DNA from: Streptomyces sp. NBC_01275
GTDB lineage: Bacteria > Actinomycetota > Actinomycetes > Streptomycetales > Streptomycetaceae
Length of the DNA stretch: 64,000 bases
Direction: 5' to 3'
NCBI RefSeq assembly: GCF_026340655.1
Contig: NZ_JAPEOZ010000001.1
Span: 7,874,001 to 7,938,000, forward strand
The position numbers were made by a program, and so were the translations under genes. Below, piece after piece: positions 1-11,000 of this stretch. The notes beneath the pieces were generated by a model, which saw nothing but the letters and a program-made list of their open reading frames with translations, ran no database searches and was not told the DNA's origin. Within the stretch, counting starts at the first letter, position 1. Every line of letters starts with the position of its first letter.

Positions 1-262
1 GCCGTGGAGCGTGGATCTGAGGAGGCGCGGAGTCACGCCGCTGCCAGATGCGGTCCCACTCGTCCAAGCCAGTGGGCATGATCGTGAACTGTGGCAGGTC
101 CATGATCGCGCCGGGACCGTAGGTGTAAAGCAGGGAGGAGGGACGGGCTGAGCCGACCTTGGCGCGGTTGTGCTTGGTGGCCTTCTCCGCCTCCTGCTCC
201 AGATCGCCCAGTGGGTCGACGGCGTGAGTGACGTCGTAGACGAACCGCGTCTCGTCACTCAT
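1..262 (-). CDS. drmB: DISARM protein DrmB (DUF1998), 5' part only
   Basis: The first 87 codons are visible; the gene runs off the left edge. The motif YTYGPGAIMDLPQF near residue 33 is the typical start of the DUF1998 proteins called DrmB. The ATG overlaps the drmA stop as ATGA, so the two should be translationally coupled. In DISARM, DrmB works with the DrmA helicase on incoming phage DNA. The gene order drmD, drmMI, drmA, drmB is that of class 1 systems, so drmC is expected just outside the window. The identification rests on a short N-terminus plus strong context. Confidence 0.88.
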   Translation of the reverse strand, partial: MSDETRFVYDVTHAVDPLGDLEQEAEKATKHNRAKVGSARPSSLLYTYGPGAIMDLPQFTIMPTGLDEWDRIWQRRDSAPPQIHAPR

Positions 263-3200
263 GAATTGTCCTCCGGCATCTGCCACTTCGGGGCATAGTC
301 AGGTGCTCGGTACACCAGTCGTTCCTTGATGGGGCTCACCAACAAGTTGATCTCCGGCTGAACCTCACGCATCGAGTTCGCCACGATGAACGGCGGCGCG
401 TCCCGTGTGTCAAGGCCCGCCTTCGCGTTCTCCGCGCTCATCATCAGGGCATCGTGCCGGCTGTCGTCCAGAACCTTCTCGTACACCAGTGACTTACGCA
501 GCTCTACGAGGTGTTTGCGCCGCTTGCCCCACTGGTCGAGCCGGTTCTCCAAGCGCAGGCGGGCGCGGTTGGCCGCGTCCTCGTCACCGGCCCGTGCAAT
601 CCGGCGCACGAGGGCGTCGATGAGCTCACCGGCGAAGTGCTGCTCGGCCTCGATACGGGCCGCGCCGTCTTCCGGGGACAGCCCTTGGCCGGGGCCGGCC
701 TTTGCGGCCTGCAAAACCCTGGCAGCGCTGACCAGCACACCGTCCAGGCCGCGTTCCAGTGAGGTCACCGAGAACGGGGTCACGGACAGTGCCTCGACCT
801 GGGCATAGAACGTCTCGTGATAGTGGCGGAACTGCTCGAAGTGGGCGAGGTCCCTGGGCCGTGCCCAGTTTCCCAGCGCGAGGACCAGGCCCGGCCGATC
901 TGCGGCCCGGCCGACGCGGGAGGACGCCTGGATGTACTCGGCGGTGTTTTTCGGCTGCCCGACTACGAGCATCAGACCAAGCCGGGTCACGTCGACGCCC
1001 ACCTGCAGCATGGACGTGGCCAGTACCACGTCGTACGGGTTCACCTCGCGCGTGGGCTCAGGCTTCTTTGCCTCCCGCAACGCGCGCCGGTTTCGCTTGC
1101 CCGCGGTGGAGTCGAAGCCTGGATCGAACGACACAGCCATCTGGTCGAGGGTCGCGGTGATGTCGGCGCTGGCCACACGTGACGTCAGCTCGGCGACGTG
1201 CAGCGACCCGTAGTTGGTGCCGGTGCGGCGGGGCAGTTTCGACCAAGGGCGGCCCTTGGCGAGCGCGGTCTGGATGTCGTCGCTCATATACCGTGCCATG
1301 CCCGCCAATTCACGGGTGGCACTGAAGTAGCCGACCAGGCTCATGTACGGATCGGCCACGCTGCCAGAGCGGTCAAGAAGCAGTTGCCCGCCGGCCATGA
1401 GGACCTCGGCAACCCGGATCTCCGCCGTGGTCAGGCGCACCCCGGTCGTACTGATCCCGAGGTACCGGCGACCCGGCTTGTCCTCGGAGACCGGGATCTC
1501 CTTGGAGAAGAAAGTGTTCCCGGCATCCAGGACTTGCGGCGGGAAGATAGTGACGTCCCGCCCGTACAGCGCACGTACCTGGTCGGCCGCGTTGCGTGCG
1601 GTGGCGGTGGAGGCGACAAGGAGTGGACGAACCGGGCGCCCGTCCTTCGTACGCCAGTCGGTCATCACGTCGATGGCCACCTCGAACAGGCCCACCGTGG
1701 TGCCAAGGGCTCCCGTGATCAGGTGGAGCTCGTCCTGGATGACCAGATCCGGGGGCCGCAGCCGGGTGGCCGGGTGCACGGGAGCGGCCGGGTGGCCGTC
1801 CTTCTTGGGGTGCTTGCTGCCGTCCTTGATGTCGCACTGCTGATAGTCAGGATGGACGAAACCGTGCCGCTCGCAACGTCGCGAGACATGCCCGAAGAGC
1901 GAGGCCGCCTCGCCCTCCCGCGCCAGGCGGGCGAACTTGTCCACGGTGGCGATGACGAACGCCGGCGCGAGCCGGTAGATCTCCTCGTCGACCGTGAGGA
2001 CCGGCAGCCCGTCGGGGACCTCGCCGCCGTCGGAGAACGGGCACTCGGCCAGTTCGTCACCGCAGTAGACGTACACCCGACGCAGAGCGGGCTCCGTTCG
2101 CACATCCCGCGCCTCGACCCGGGTCCCGCACCATGGGCAGCGCTGGATCTGCAGCACCGTCAGCCGATACCCGCGGCCCCCGTGGGCCTTCTGCAACTGC
2201 TCGGCGGCCTCGTCGTACCGCTTCGGGCTCACATCGGTACCGACCCACAGCCCGATCCGGAACGGCTCGTCTCCCCATGTCGCCGGATCCTCACGCCGCG
2301 CCATCTCAGCCGCGCACACCAGAGTGGTGGCACGCTGGAACTGCTGGGCGGTGAGCAGCCGCAGCGTGTACCGCATGAGAACGGCCACCCCGGACCGTCC
2401 GTCCAATGGCCCTTCAAAGGCATCCACGACGCCTTGGCGGCGCCGGATCGCGAATGTGTACGCGGCCAGACCAAGATATGCCTCCGTCTTGCCACCACCA
2501 GTCGGGAAGAACAGCAGCTGCGCCTTGGCCAGATCCCCCGACCGCTTCTCGGCCGCCGGATCGGACAGCAACGGCAATTGCATGAGCACAAAGGCGAGCT
2601 GGAAGGTACGCCACGAATGCGCCAAGGCCCCCTTCTCCGCGACGATAGCCTCGCGAGCCTCGTCGATGCTCTCCTGGGGTGCGCTCGCCCGCCGCTCCGC
2701 CACCTGCGACTGCACACGCTGATCGGCCATCACCCGGTTCATGAACCGGAAGCACCGCAACGCCTCTGCGTCCCCGAGAAGATATTTCAGACCAGATTCA
2801 AGCTGCTGCTGCACCCGGCGAGCATCGCCTACGGCTTCCAGACCTTCGGACCGTAGATGCTTCGGGAGGGCCTGGGCTCGTTGCTCCTCACCATCCAACC
2901 AGGCGGTGTAGCCCGTGACGATCGGCTCAAGGCCCGTGCGTAGCTCGTCGGTCGACGCCTCCTGGAGTTTGCGCATGTCCAGCAGGGCCGCGCCGATCTC
3001 CTCGGCGGCCGTCTGCGGCGTCTCACTCACCGGCAGCCACGTAGTCCAGACCTCGCTCGCCCTGCGCGCACCCTCGTTGGCCTTCCAGTCCACCGAACAG
3101 GTCCGACCGTGAGCGAACTCCAGCCGGTTGCGGTACTGAAGCCGCAGCCGACGCAGCTCATCGTCCAACTCCTCACGCGTATCGAGGAGTACGTCATTGA

Positions 3201-4008
3201 CGGGCAGGAATACCTGCGCACCGTCGGCCGACACCGACAGTTTGGTCTGGTACAGCCACGCCTCGACGGGGATCTTGCGGGGGGTCTCCCGGTCGTTGCA
3301 GAGCGCCACCTCGATCAGCCGACAACCTCGCTCGGCATCGTCGTAACGATCCACCCGTAGTACGACCTTGTCCTTGAGCGGGATCTCGGTTGTACGGGAC
3401 GGCTTCAGATTGGCGATCTTGATCGTCTTGGCGATGGCATGCGGGGTGCGCTGGAAACGACGGAAGGCAGGAGCGGGCGCGTCGCCCTCGTTCCCTGCCG
3501 CGCCCTCCCCGCGCTTCTCCTTCACCGGCTCGTACGTTCCCCACGAGGCGGTCACCGTGAACTCGTCCAGATCGTCGGGGATCTGACACCGCAGCCCCAT
3601 CGACGCTGGGATCATCAGCCCGCGCTTCTGCGGCTGGTCCTCGACCTCGTCCTCATCCGAGCTGGCACTACTGTCGTCGACGGCGGTCAGCGGCACGCCC
3701 CGGCTCTCGGCGGCGTCCACTGCATCGCCTACGTCGCTCGCGGCCTCGTCGGAGCCCGCCTCGCCGGGGTCGTCGCGGCCGGCGGTGAGCCGAACGGGCG
3801 CGATCCGGCCGATCAGGTACGCCGAGTCGGGGACGCCATCGAGGATCTCGTCGGGGCCATTGGCCGGGCCGAGGAGTTCACGCTCCAGGATGTCGACCAA
3901 ATTCTCGCGGGCCGTCCAGGAGCGGTCGTCGGGGTCGAGGGCGAGGAGGTACGCCTGGTCCTGCGAGGTTGACGGCTGATGCGGCTGTCCTGCGGGTTCG
4001 CTGGTCAC
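259..4008 (-). CDS. drmA: DISARM helicase DrmA
   Basis: This 1249-aa SF2 helicase-like protein has a P-loop FFPTGGGKTEAY near residue 503, a DEAH-like box VIQDELHLITG near 755, STATAR near 800, and the C-terminal helicase motifs SMLQVGVDVTRLG and QASSRVGRAAD near 1000-1030. Paired cysteines (CPWC near 625, then YC and CPF) suggest a zinc site between the helicase halves. The acidic N-terminal 130 residues are low complexity. These features and the neighbours match DrmA, the ATP-driven core of DISARM. It overlaps drmMI upstream and drmB downstream by 4 bases each, so one transcript is likely. Length is normal for the family and no lesion is seen. Confidence 0.93.
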   Translation of the reverse strand: MTSEPAGQPHQPSTSQDQAYLLALDPDDRSWTARENLVDILERELLGPANGPDEILDGVPDSAYLIGRIAPVRLTAGRDDPGEAGSDEAASDVGDAVDAAESRGVPLTAVDDSSASSDEDEVEDQPQKRGLMIPASMGLRCQIPDDLDEFTVTASWGTYEPVKEKRGEGAAGNEGDAPAPAFRRFQRTPHAIAKTIKIANLKPSRTTEIPLKDKVVLRVDRYDDAERGCRLIEVALCNDRETPRKIPVEAWLYQTKLSVSADGAQVFLPVNDVLLDTREELDDELRRLRLQYRNRLEFAHGRTCSVDWKANEGARRASEVWTTWLPVSETPQTAAEEIGAALLDMRKLQEASTDELRTGLEPIVTGYTAWLDGEEQRAQALPKHLRSEGLEAVGDARRVQQQLESGLKYLLGDAEALRCFRFMNRVMADQRVQSQVAERRASAPQESIDEAREAIVAEKGALAHSWRTFQLAFVLMQLPLLSDPAAEKRSGDLAKAQLLFFPTGGGKTEAYLGLAAYTFAIRRRQGVVDAFEGPLDGRSGVAVLMRYTLRLLTAQQFQRATTLVCAAEMARREDPATWGDEPFRIGLWVGTDVSPKRYDEAAEQLQKAHGGRGYRLTVLQIQRCPWCGTRVEARDVRTEPALRRVYVYCGDELAECPFSDGGEVPDGLPVLTVDEEIYRLAPAFVIATVDKFARLAREGEAASLFGHVSRRCERHGFVHPDYQQCDIKDGSKHPKKDGHPAAPVHPATRLRPPDLVIQDELHLITGALGTTVGLFEVAIDVMTDWRTKDGRPVRPLLVASTATARNAADQVRALYGRDVTIFPPQVLDAGNTFFSKEIPVSEDKPGRRYLGISTTGVRLTTAEIRVAEVLMAGGQLLLDRSGSVADPYMSLVGYFSATRELAGMARYMSDDIQTALAKGRPWSKLPRRTGTNYGSLHVAELTSRVASADITATLDQMAVSFDPGFDSTAGKRNRRALREAKKPEPTREVNPYDVVLATSMLQVGVDVTRLGLMLVVGQPKNTAEYIQASSRVGRAADRPGLVLALGNWARPRDLAHFEQFRHYHETFYAQVEALSVTPFSVTSLERGLDGVLVSAARVLQAAKAGPGQGLSPEDGAARIEAEQHFAGELIDALVRRIARAGDEDAANRARLRLENRLDQWGKRRKHLVELRKSLVYEKVLDDSRHDALMMSAENAKAGLDTRDAPPFIVANSMREVQPEINLLVSPIKERLVYRAPDYAPKWQMPEDNS

Positions 4009-7000
4009 TCGTCGCCTTCTTCCTCATCACCGTCACTGTCGCCGTCCGGTAGTGCAACACTTCCCTGAGAGGCGGCACGACGATGATTCTCCTCCAGCAA
4101 CCGGTCCAGGATCTCCACACGGGCGACGGGACTTACCATCCAACGCTCCATCTGCCGGTAAGTGTGGAAACCATGATCAAGCGGGACGTCGTCCCAGCCG
4201 TACGCATCTACAACGGACCGGTCGAGTTCAATATGGATCTCCCGCATCCTTGCCACATCAGAATCAGCCGAATCGCTAGTGCTGCGATCGTTGACCAGGC
4301 TATACAGATCCGTCAGACCTAGGTTGCGGCGAGTCATGATCTCCCGTCGCTCATGCTCGAGTACTCTGCCCGCTTCGGCCAGTCGCTCATTCCCTTCCGG
4401 AAAGGGGAAAGTTTCGAACACGGAAGACGGAGTATAGCGGGGATCATTGCGCATCCCTGAGCCGAATTTTATAGCCCATACCTGATGAAGGCTCGACGAC
4501 AGTACAGCTTGGTCCCTGAAGGAATCCGTGGCAAAAGCGATCGTCGCATCGCTAGGCATCCAGGAAGTTGGGATGCGCATAGGTAGTGCGGTCTTGCTGT
4601 GCCGCGTAATCGCCAGCATTTCCGTCAGTGAGGTGATGGCCGCACGCAATGCGGGGCGAGGTCGGTGAAACAGCCACCAGGGTGCCTCTCGCACCGCCTT
4701 GGCCTTCTTGGCGCGGTCAGGCTTCACGTGCTCAAGCACGTGAGAATAGGGCAGAGTGTAGGACTGGGCCTCCTCTTCAGAGAGGCCATAGAAATCAATT
4801 GCCCACCGGGAGGGCTTACCATCAGGTCGGGAATTGAGGTCATCTCCGCCTAGAAACGGCTTCAGAACGCGCGAATTTATTGCATCAGCATCGATCCATT
4901 CCAGAGCCTGCTCCGGGGAAACGATGAATCCTCCGCCGTACGGTTCGCATCCCTTGAATGCGATACCACGATTGACTGCCAATCGTACGCGATAATCGTC
5001 CACGCGCCCCATAGGTTCGAGGACTGTTGAGATTCGCTTCGCTTCGACAGAGTCAACAATCCGTGGCACCGCCTCTGGGATCTCGCCGCGAATACCCCAG
5101 ACTGCGGCATATTCAAGGTCGGCATTGGTTGTAGGCCACGGCTTGCTCTGGATGGCGCGAGCGATCGTGAATCCCTTGCCGATCATTTGATCCAGGCCGA
5201 CTTCACGCGTTTGACCTTCCCCGACGGAACTTGTAGCGATGAGGCCAAGAGTACCTCGATCCTTGGCTAGCGACATTGCCCGAAGGAAGAAATATGCAAC
5301 AAGGTCAGCTTTGCCTTTCCTTCCGAAGGCGAGAGCCTCGACAAGCCAGGATCGGACGTTCGAGCCCATCGCCTTAGGTACCTTGTACTCGCCGAGAAAT
5401 GGCGGGTTACCAACGATGGCGTCGAACCCTCCACGCTCCATAACGTCCGGGACCGCGAGAATCCAGTGCAGGGGCTTCCACCGCACGTAGTCCGTAGGGA
5501 CTGTCGGAGTGAGCCCCGCTTCCAAGATGCCGTCGAGCATGGTCCGATTTGGCTCCCCGCCTCCGACGGGGTAGGCGAGTTCGACGGCGATACGCAGGTT
5601 TTCGTATGCCTCTCGCATCTGCTTGCCCGGCTTGCCTCCCCACTGCAGACCGGCAGCGATCACGGCGTCGGCCACATCAGCGAGCCGTTCAGTGATCCTC
5701 TGGTATTCGCGCCATTGCCGCCGCTTTGTGGCTGCGGAGCGCTGCGGGTCGCTGTCGTTGACCTCGGTGGCGAGCTGGCGGCGCAGGCGGGCAGCGCGGC
5801 CAAGGGTGCCGTCGATGTCGATGTCGAAGAGGCTGATCTGATCGCGGACCGCGTCAGGGTGAATGTGGAGGTCGCGCAGCTGCCGAACGTCGGTCAGGCC
5901 GAGGAGGGCGTTGCCGTGCAGCACCTTGTCGTCGACGAAAGAGAAGGGCAGTTTCGGATCGAGGGAGACCAACCACAGGGACAGCTTGCACATCTCGACG
6001 GCCATGCCGTTGATGTCGGCGCCGTACAGGCAAGTTGCTACGACGCTCCTTATGGCGTGGACGTGTAGGTCGTGTGGTGTCCTTCCGTACGCTACGCCTT
6101 CGCGCTGCCAGGCTTCGACGAGGCGGTCGGCGAGGTAGCGGGCGGCGGCGACGAGGAAGGCGCCTGATCCGCAGGCGATGTCGGCGATGCGCAGGTCGAG
6201 GATTTGGTCGGAGTCGAGCGGCCGCCATGCATCCTGGTTCGCGGTCTGGTGCGGTCCGGGTGCGTAAACGAGGGGTTCGAGTGCGTACCGGACGACTTCC
6301 TCGGCTAGCGAGCGCGGTGTGTAGTGCGCGCCCGCAGAGGCCCGCGAGGGGGTCTCCACCGTCAGGACGCCGCCGGGTTCGACGACGAGGGGGCGACCTC
6401 GCAGGTCGCGGCGGATGATGCCGATGAATGGGCGTAGCCGTTCGCGGAGTTCGGGGTCGTCGGTGACGTCGCGCAGAGCGATCTCGGTGTCGTCGAGGGT
6501 CTCGCTCGCCTTCAGCGCCTTGGTGAGGGCGGCCTTGCTGGACGGCTTTGCCGCCGGCTGGTTCTGCTTGATCCAGGCGAGGATCGCATCGGCCAGCGCG
6601 GCCTCGGTGCGCTTGGCTTCGGCGAGTTCTTCGAGGGTGGCGAGGGGGATCTCGGGTTCTGAGCCAGCGCTGCCGGCAAGGCCGACGACGATCTCTTCGG
6701 CGGGTTCGCAGGAGTAGCCGAGGAGCCCCTCGTAGATGTAGCCGATCTGTTCGACGTCGATATCGCGGAAGGAGATCCGGCGGGCCCCGCCAGGCAGTTG
6801 GGCGATCTGGACAGCGCGCAGGACTTCGAGCATGACGCGGTCGCTGACCGTGATGGCCAGGGTGTCCTGGGAGTCGCAGACAGTGAGGAAGGGGAAGCGG
6901 GCGGGGTCGAAGAGGGATCCGCCGTACTCGGGCAGACGCAGGTCTTCGAAGGACGCACCTCGGTAGAGGGCCTGAGAGGTGGCCAACAGACGGTGCCAGG

Positions 7001-8033
7001 TCAGGAAGGTGGCGTCGATGGCCTGTTCACCCTCCTCCTTCTCCCGGGCATCGAGGGCATCGAGCTCGTCGCTGATGCCGTAGCCCATCGCGAAGAGGCG
7101 GCTTTGCGGCAGCAGTCCGCGCTCTTCGGCGAAGAGAAGGAAAACGACGCGCATCATGACGGTGACGGCGCCTTCATAGACTTCACCGCGCTCGGCGGGC
7201 AGTGGATCGGCCTCGCCGCGTCGCTGCGCGTCCAAGGCGCCCTCGGACAGAGCTTGGACGATGAGTTCCACGGCGCGGCGAACCTGGGTACCGAGAGCTT
7301 CGGTGATTTTCTCGGCAGCGGTGACGGATTCCCGGAATAGTTCGGTCAGCCGATCCTGCGGCTTGCCGCCGATCAGGCGGCGGCGCTGAAGGAGTTCAAT
7401 GAAGGCGTTGCGGGTCTCGGGCTCTTCGATCCAGGTCTGGGCGTCGACGATGCCGGAGGCGACCATTGTCTGCGAGCGGGCACTGACGATCGCCCACCAG
7501 CGGCCGTCGGTGACGACGCCGATGGGGACCTCGGAGGCGCGCAGCAGCTCTTCCATACGGTCGATGGGGCTGGCCAACCAGCCGTCGGTGAGGGGGTCGC
7601 GCAGGGAGTCCGCAGGGTCGGTGACGAGGACGAGCGCCCCTGTGGTGTCGCCGTGGATGAGTGCGCCATTGGCGCGCACGGTGACGGTGTAGTCGGGCGA
7701 GAGGACCTCGGCCGTGGTCGGGCCGGGAACGGTATAGGAGGTACCCCAGCGCAGTCCCTGGCGCAGGACGAGGTCGACCCAGGTGTCGCGGGCTTCGCGG
7801 TAGAAGTTGAGGGCGGCTTCGTCGTCGCGGTGCTCGTCCCAGTTCGCCCACGCCTTCTCGAAGGCGGGCTTGGCGTCCTTGATGGCGTAAAGCGCTCGGC
7901 CGTCGGGCTGAGGGATGCCCTCAGTCCAGACGCGTTCCAGGGCGGGGATGGCGACAAATGGGCCGTCTGCGTCGACGAGTTCGAGCCAGGCTCGATGCAG
8001 GTCGGCGGTGGTCGGCGCGTGCATGCGGCTCAT
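4005..8033 (-). CDS. drmMI: DISARM class 1 adenine methyltransferase DrmMI
   Basis: This 1342-aa protein resembles Eco57I/PglX-type N6-adenine methyltransferases. The AdoMet motif ADIACGSGAFL is near residue 618, GADINGMAVEMCKLSLWL follows near 670, and the catalytic motif IVGNPPFLGE is near 877. The C-terminal third should recognise the target sequence. In class 1 DISARM this enzyme marks self DNA so that the DrmA/DrmB/DrmD machinery spares it. The 4-base overlaps with drmD and drmA support one operon. The section encoding roughly residues 880-1290 has a visibly lower GC content and more A/T-ending codons than its surroundings, as expected for an exchanged specificity region. Confidence 0.92.
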   Translation of the reverse strand: MSRMHAPTTADLHRAWLELVDADGPFVAIPALERVWTEGIPQPDGRALYAIKDAKPAFEKAWANWDEHRDDEAALNFYREARDTWVDLVLRQGLRWGTSYTVPGPTTAEVLSPDYTVTVRANGALIHGDTTGALVLVTDPADSLRDPLTDGWLASPIDRMEELLRASEVPIGVVTDGRWWAIVSARSQTMVASGIVDAQTWIEEPETRNAFIELLQRRRLIGGKPQDRLTELFRESVTAAEKITEALGTQVRRAVELIVQALSEGALDAQRRGEADPLPAERGEVYEGAVTVMMRVVFLLFAEERGLLPQSRLFAMGYGISDELDALDAREKEEGEQAIDATFLTWHRLLATSQALYRGASFEDLRLPEYGGSLFDPARFPFLTVCDSQDTLAITVSDRVMLEVLRAVQIAQLPGGARRISFRDIDVEQIGYIYEGLLGYSCEPAEEIVVGLAGSAGSEPEIPLATLEELAEAKRTEAALADAILAWIKQNQPAAKPSSKAALTKALKASETLDDTEIALRDVTDDPELRERLRPFIGIIRRDLRGRPLVVEPGGVLTVETPSRASAGAHYTPRSLAEEVVRYALEPLVYAPGPHQTANQDAWRPLDSDQILDLRIADIACGSGAFLVAAARYLADRLVEAWQREGVAYGRTPHDLHVHAIRSVVATCLYGADINGMAVEMCKLSLWLVSLDPKLPFSFVDDKVLHGNALLGLTDVRQLRDLHIHPDAVRDQISLFDIDIDGTLGRAARLRRQLATEVNDSDPQRSAATKRRQWREYQRITERLADVADAVIAAGLQWGGKPGKQMREAYENLRIAVELAYPVGGGEPNRTMLDGILEAGLTPTVPTDYVRWKPLHWILAVPDVMERGGFDAIVGNPPFLGEYKVPKAMGSNVRSWLVEALAFGRKGKADLVAYFFLRAMSLAKDRGTLGLIATSSVGEGQTREVGLDQMIGKGFTIARAIQSKPWPTTNADLEYAAVWGIRGEIPEAVPRIVDSVEAKRISTVLEPMGRVDDYRVRLAVNRGIAFKGCEPYGGGFIVSPEQALEWIDADAINSRVLKPFLGGDDLNSRPDGKPSRWAIDFYGLSEEEAQSYTLPYSHVLEHVKPDRAKKAKAVREAPWWLFHRPRPALRAAITSLTEMLAITRHSKTALPMRIPTSWMPSDATIAFATDSFRDQAVLSSSLHQVWAIKFGSGMRNDPRYTPSSVFETFPFPEGNERLAEAGRVLEHERREIMTRRNLGLTDLYSLVNDRSTSDSADSDVARMREIHIELDRSVVDAYGWDDVPLDHGFHTYRQMERWMVSPVARVEILDRLLEENHRRAASQGSVALPDGDSDGDEEEGDE

Positions 8034-11000
8034 GCCTTAACCATTCCGTTCTTCGCGTCTTCGGGGGTCAGGGCGAACACGACCGCGGCGGCCGACACGT
8101 AGGGCCTGATGTCGCTGTAGCGCTCCCGGATGGACGCGATCTCGCGCTCTTCCTCGTCGCCCAGGCTCTCCAGGCGTTCGTTCATGTGGTGCAGGTCGCG
8201 GCGGCGCTGCTTCTGCTGGTCGTCGGTGAACAGCAGCTCCTCCTCGGCGCGGATGGCCTGCTCCAGACGGTCACGAGACTCACGCAGGTTGATCCGGAAC
8301 GCGCCGAAGATCTCACGGGCACGTGCGATGTCGGAGTCCCGTCGCTGGGTGAGCGCCTCCGTGACCTTCTCCTGCCGGCTGGCGCTTTTGCGTTCCATCG
8401 CGGTCAGCAGGCGGCTGCGCAACCGCGCGCCGTCGTCGTTCCACTGCTCGGCAAGGTGGGCCCGTACCTCCTCGTCCGCGAGGAGCAGCTTCTCGGAGTC
8501 GAGCGTTTCATCGAGTACCTGCTCGACCTTGGACTCCGCGAGTGCCTGGCCGCGTAGACGGACACCGGTGAGGAAGACCTCTTCATGGAGTCGTAGCCCG
8601 CCGCGCCCGACCAGGACGAGCCGCGAGACGGCCGCGACACACGACTGGGGGAGGTCGGGGGTGATGACGGCGGTGACGCGGTGGACCGGGGAGTCCGTGC
8701 TGAACAGCGCGGAGCGCAGGGTGCGGGTGGCCCGCTGCATGAGGGCGTGCCCGAGGTGAATGTGGACAAGGTCGGTGCGCTGTTGTGCTGCTTGGTCGTC
8801 GAAGGTGATAGGACGCAGCACGCCCGGTTCAAGTCGGGTGTCCAGGCCGCGCAGTGCCCACTGCCAGGTACGGCCGAGGTTGGGGATTTCGAAGACCTGC
8901 GCCTCGGTGTGGTCGTCGCCGATCTCGATGAGCGGGGGCTGGGAGGTGAGGGCGAGTGCGGTATCTACTACCCGGCGCGCATTGGCGGGTGTGAGGTGCA
9001 TGGCGGCTTTGGACTCGCCGTACGTGGCTGACAGCTGGGTCAGCTTGCGGTTCAGCTCGATACCGCCGGCCAGCACCCGCGTGATTACCTCGTTGCCGTC
9101 GTCCGGCGCCGTCAGCCGTGGCTTACGTGTCGTACGGGTGGGGCTGAAGTGCTCCTGCACCTCTGCGTCGATGACTTGGTTGACCTTGCCGAGGTCCTCG
9201 GTGGCTTGTCCGACCTTCGTGGCGATGATCCCCATGAACTTCATGTCCGCTTCGTACGTCGTGGAGCTGGAGACGGGCACGAAGTGGAAGATTTCAGGGT
9301 TCTGCGTCTGCCCGTACCGGTCGATTCGGCCGATGCGCTGTTCCAGGCGGGACGGGTTGAAGGGGATGTCGAAGTTCACCAGGCGGTGGCAGTGGGTCTG
9401 CAGGTCGATGCCCTCGCCTGCGGAGTCGGTGGCAAGTAGGACGCGTACCGGGTGCTTGTCGGGGCTTTCGGTGAACCGGGCGCGGATCTTCTCCCGCTCC
9501 TCGGTAGGGGTTGAGCCCTGGATGACTTCCAGTACGTCGTTGTAGCCGCGCTGCCGGAGGATGCCGGCGATCCAGTCGAGGGTGGCCGCGTACTCGGTGA
9601 ATACCACGACGCGTTCGTTGGTCCAGTGGCGGCCGTCGGGGCGGCAGACGGCGCTCAGGAAGGAAAGCAGTTTCTCCAGCCGGGAGTCTGGCTTGTGCTC
9701 ATAGCCGCGCCCCCACTCGATGAGTGAGGCGATCTCGCTGCGTGTGGCCGCGACCAGGGGGTCTGACGCTTTCGAGTGGCGTAGCGCGGTGAACTCGGGG
9801 TGCTCGGCTGAGCCTTCCTCCTCGTCCGACTGGCCGCTGCCCAGAACCTCCGTGTAGTACTCGTCCTCGTCGTCCATCTGCAGCTGGCGGTCGCCGCCGT
9901 CCGCACCCTCGTACAGCTCAAGCGTGCGGGCGAAGGACCAGGGGCTGGACAGGAAGCGCTTCTTCAGCAGCATCGCGACGATGTCGCCGCCCGATCCCTT
10001 CCCGTTTGCCCGGGTGCTTTCTGTCAGCAGTCGTTCCAGACGCTCGAACTGTCGCTGCTCTTCTTCCGACGGCGTGAACGGAAGGGTTCCGAGCTTCCGC
10101 GCCTTGAACCCCTTCTCCGGGAGATCGCTCTTCAGCCACCGCACCATCACCTCCCTCAGCGCCTTCTCGTCGATGCTTGCGCCGCGGGTGAACCGTCGCC
10201 CGTCGATCATTTCCAGGAGGGCGGTGAACGACTCCGAGTAGCCGTTGTGCGGCGTGGCGCTCAGAAACAGCCGGTGCTCGCACGCCTCCGCCAGCTTCTT
10301 TGTGGCCGTCGTCCGATGGCTGTCCACTGCGTATCCGCGCTGGCCCGGCGCCGTCGTTGGGCTGGCCGGTGCCACATGGTGCGCCTCGTCGACTACCAAC
10401 GCGTCGAATGCGTACCGCCGAGCCGTTCCTGAGCTACGCACGTCGGCCAGCACGTCGCGCAGCAGACGCTGCGCTCTCAGCGACGGCAGCCACGCCATGC
10501 TCACGATCACACGTGGGAAGAGTCGGAAGGGGTTGGCGTTCAGGCCATGGCTGCGGCGTACCTTCGCCATCAGCTCGCTGTTGACGATGACGAAGTCGAG
10601 GCCGAACTTCTCGCGCATCTCGTCCTGCCACTTCAGCGAGAGGCTCGGAGGGCAGACGATGATCACGGATCGGGCGCGGTGGCGCAGCAGTAGCTCCTGC
10701 ACGACCAGACCGGCCTCGATGGTCTTGCCCAGGCCGACGTCGTCGGCGAGGAGCAGGTTCGTACGCGATGACTGCAGAGCTCGGCGCAATGGCTCCAGCT
10801 GGTACGCCTCTACATTCGCGCCGCTGCGGAAGGGAGCTTGGTAAGAGTCCGCGTCCGCCGACGTGACCGCGCCCCAGCGGACCGCGTCCACGAACGCGGC
10901 GAGCGTGTTCGGGTCGTCGAATGCTTCGGCGCGCACGGTCTCGGGAAGGCCCTGGTTCGGGGCGACGGTGTGCCCGATCTCCAGCTCCCAGACCACGGTC

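Noticed and set aside
1198..2856. Open frame of 552 codons on the plus strand
   Set aside because: It is antisense to drmA, with composition of a reflected high-GC gene and no domain.
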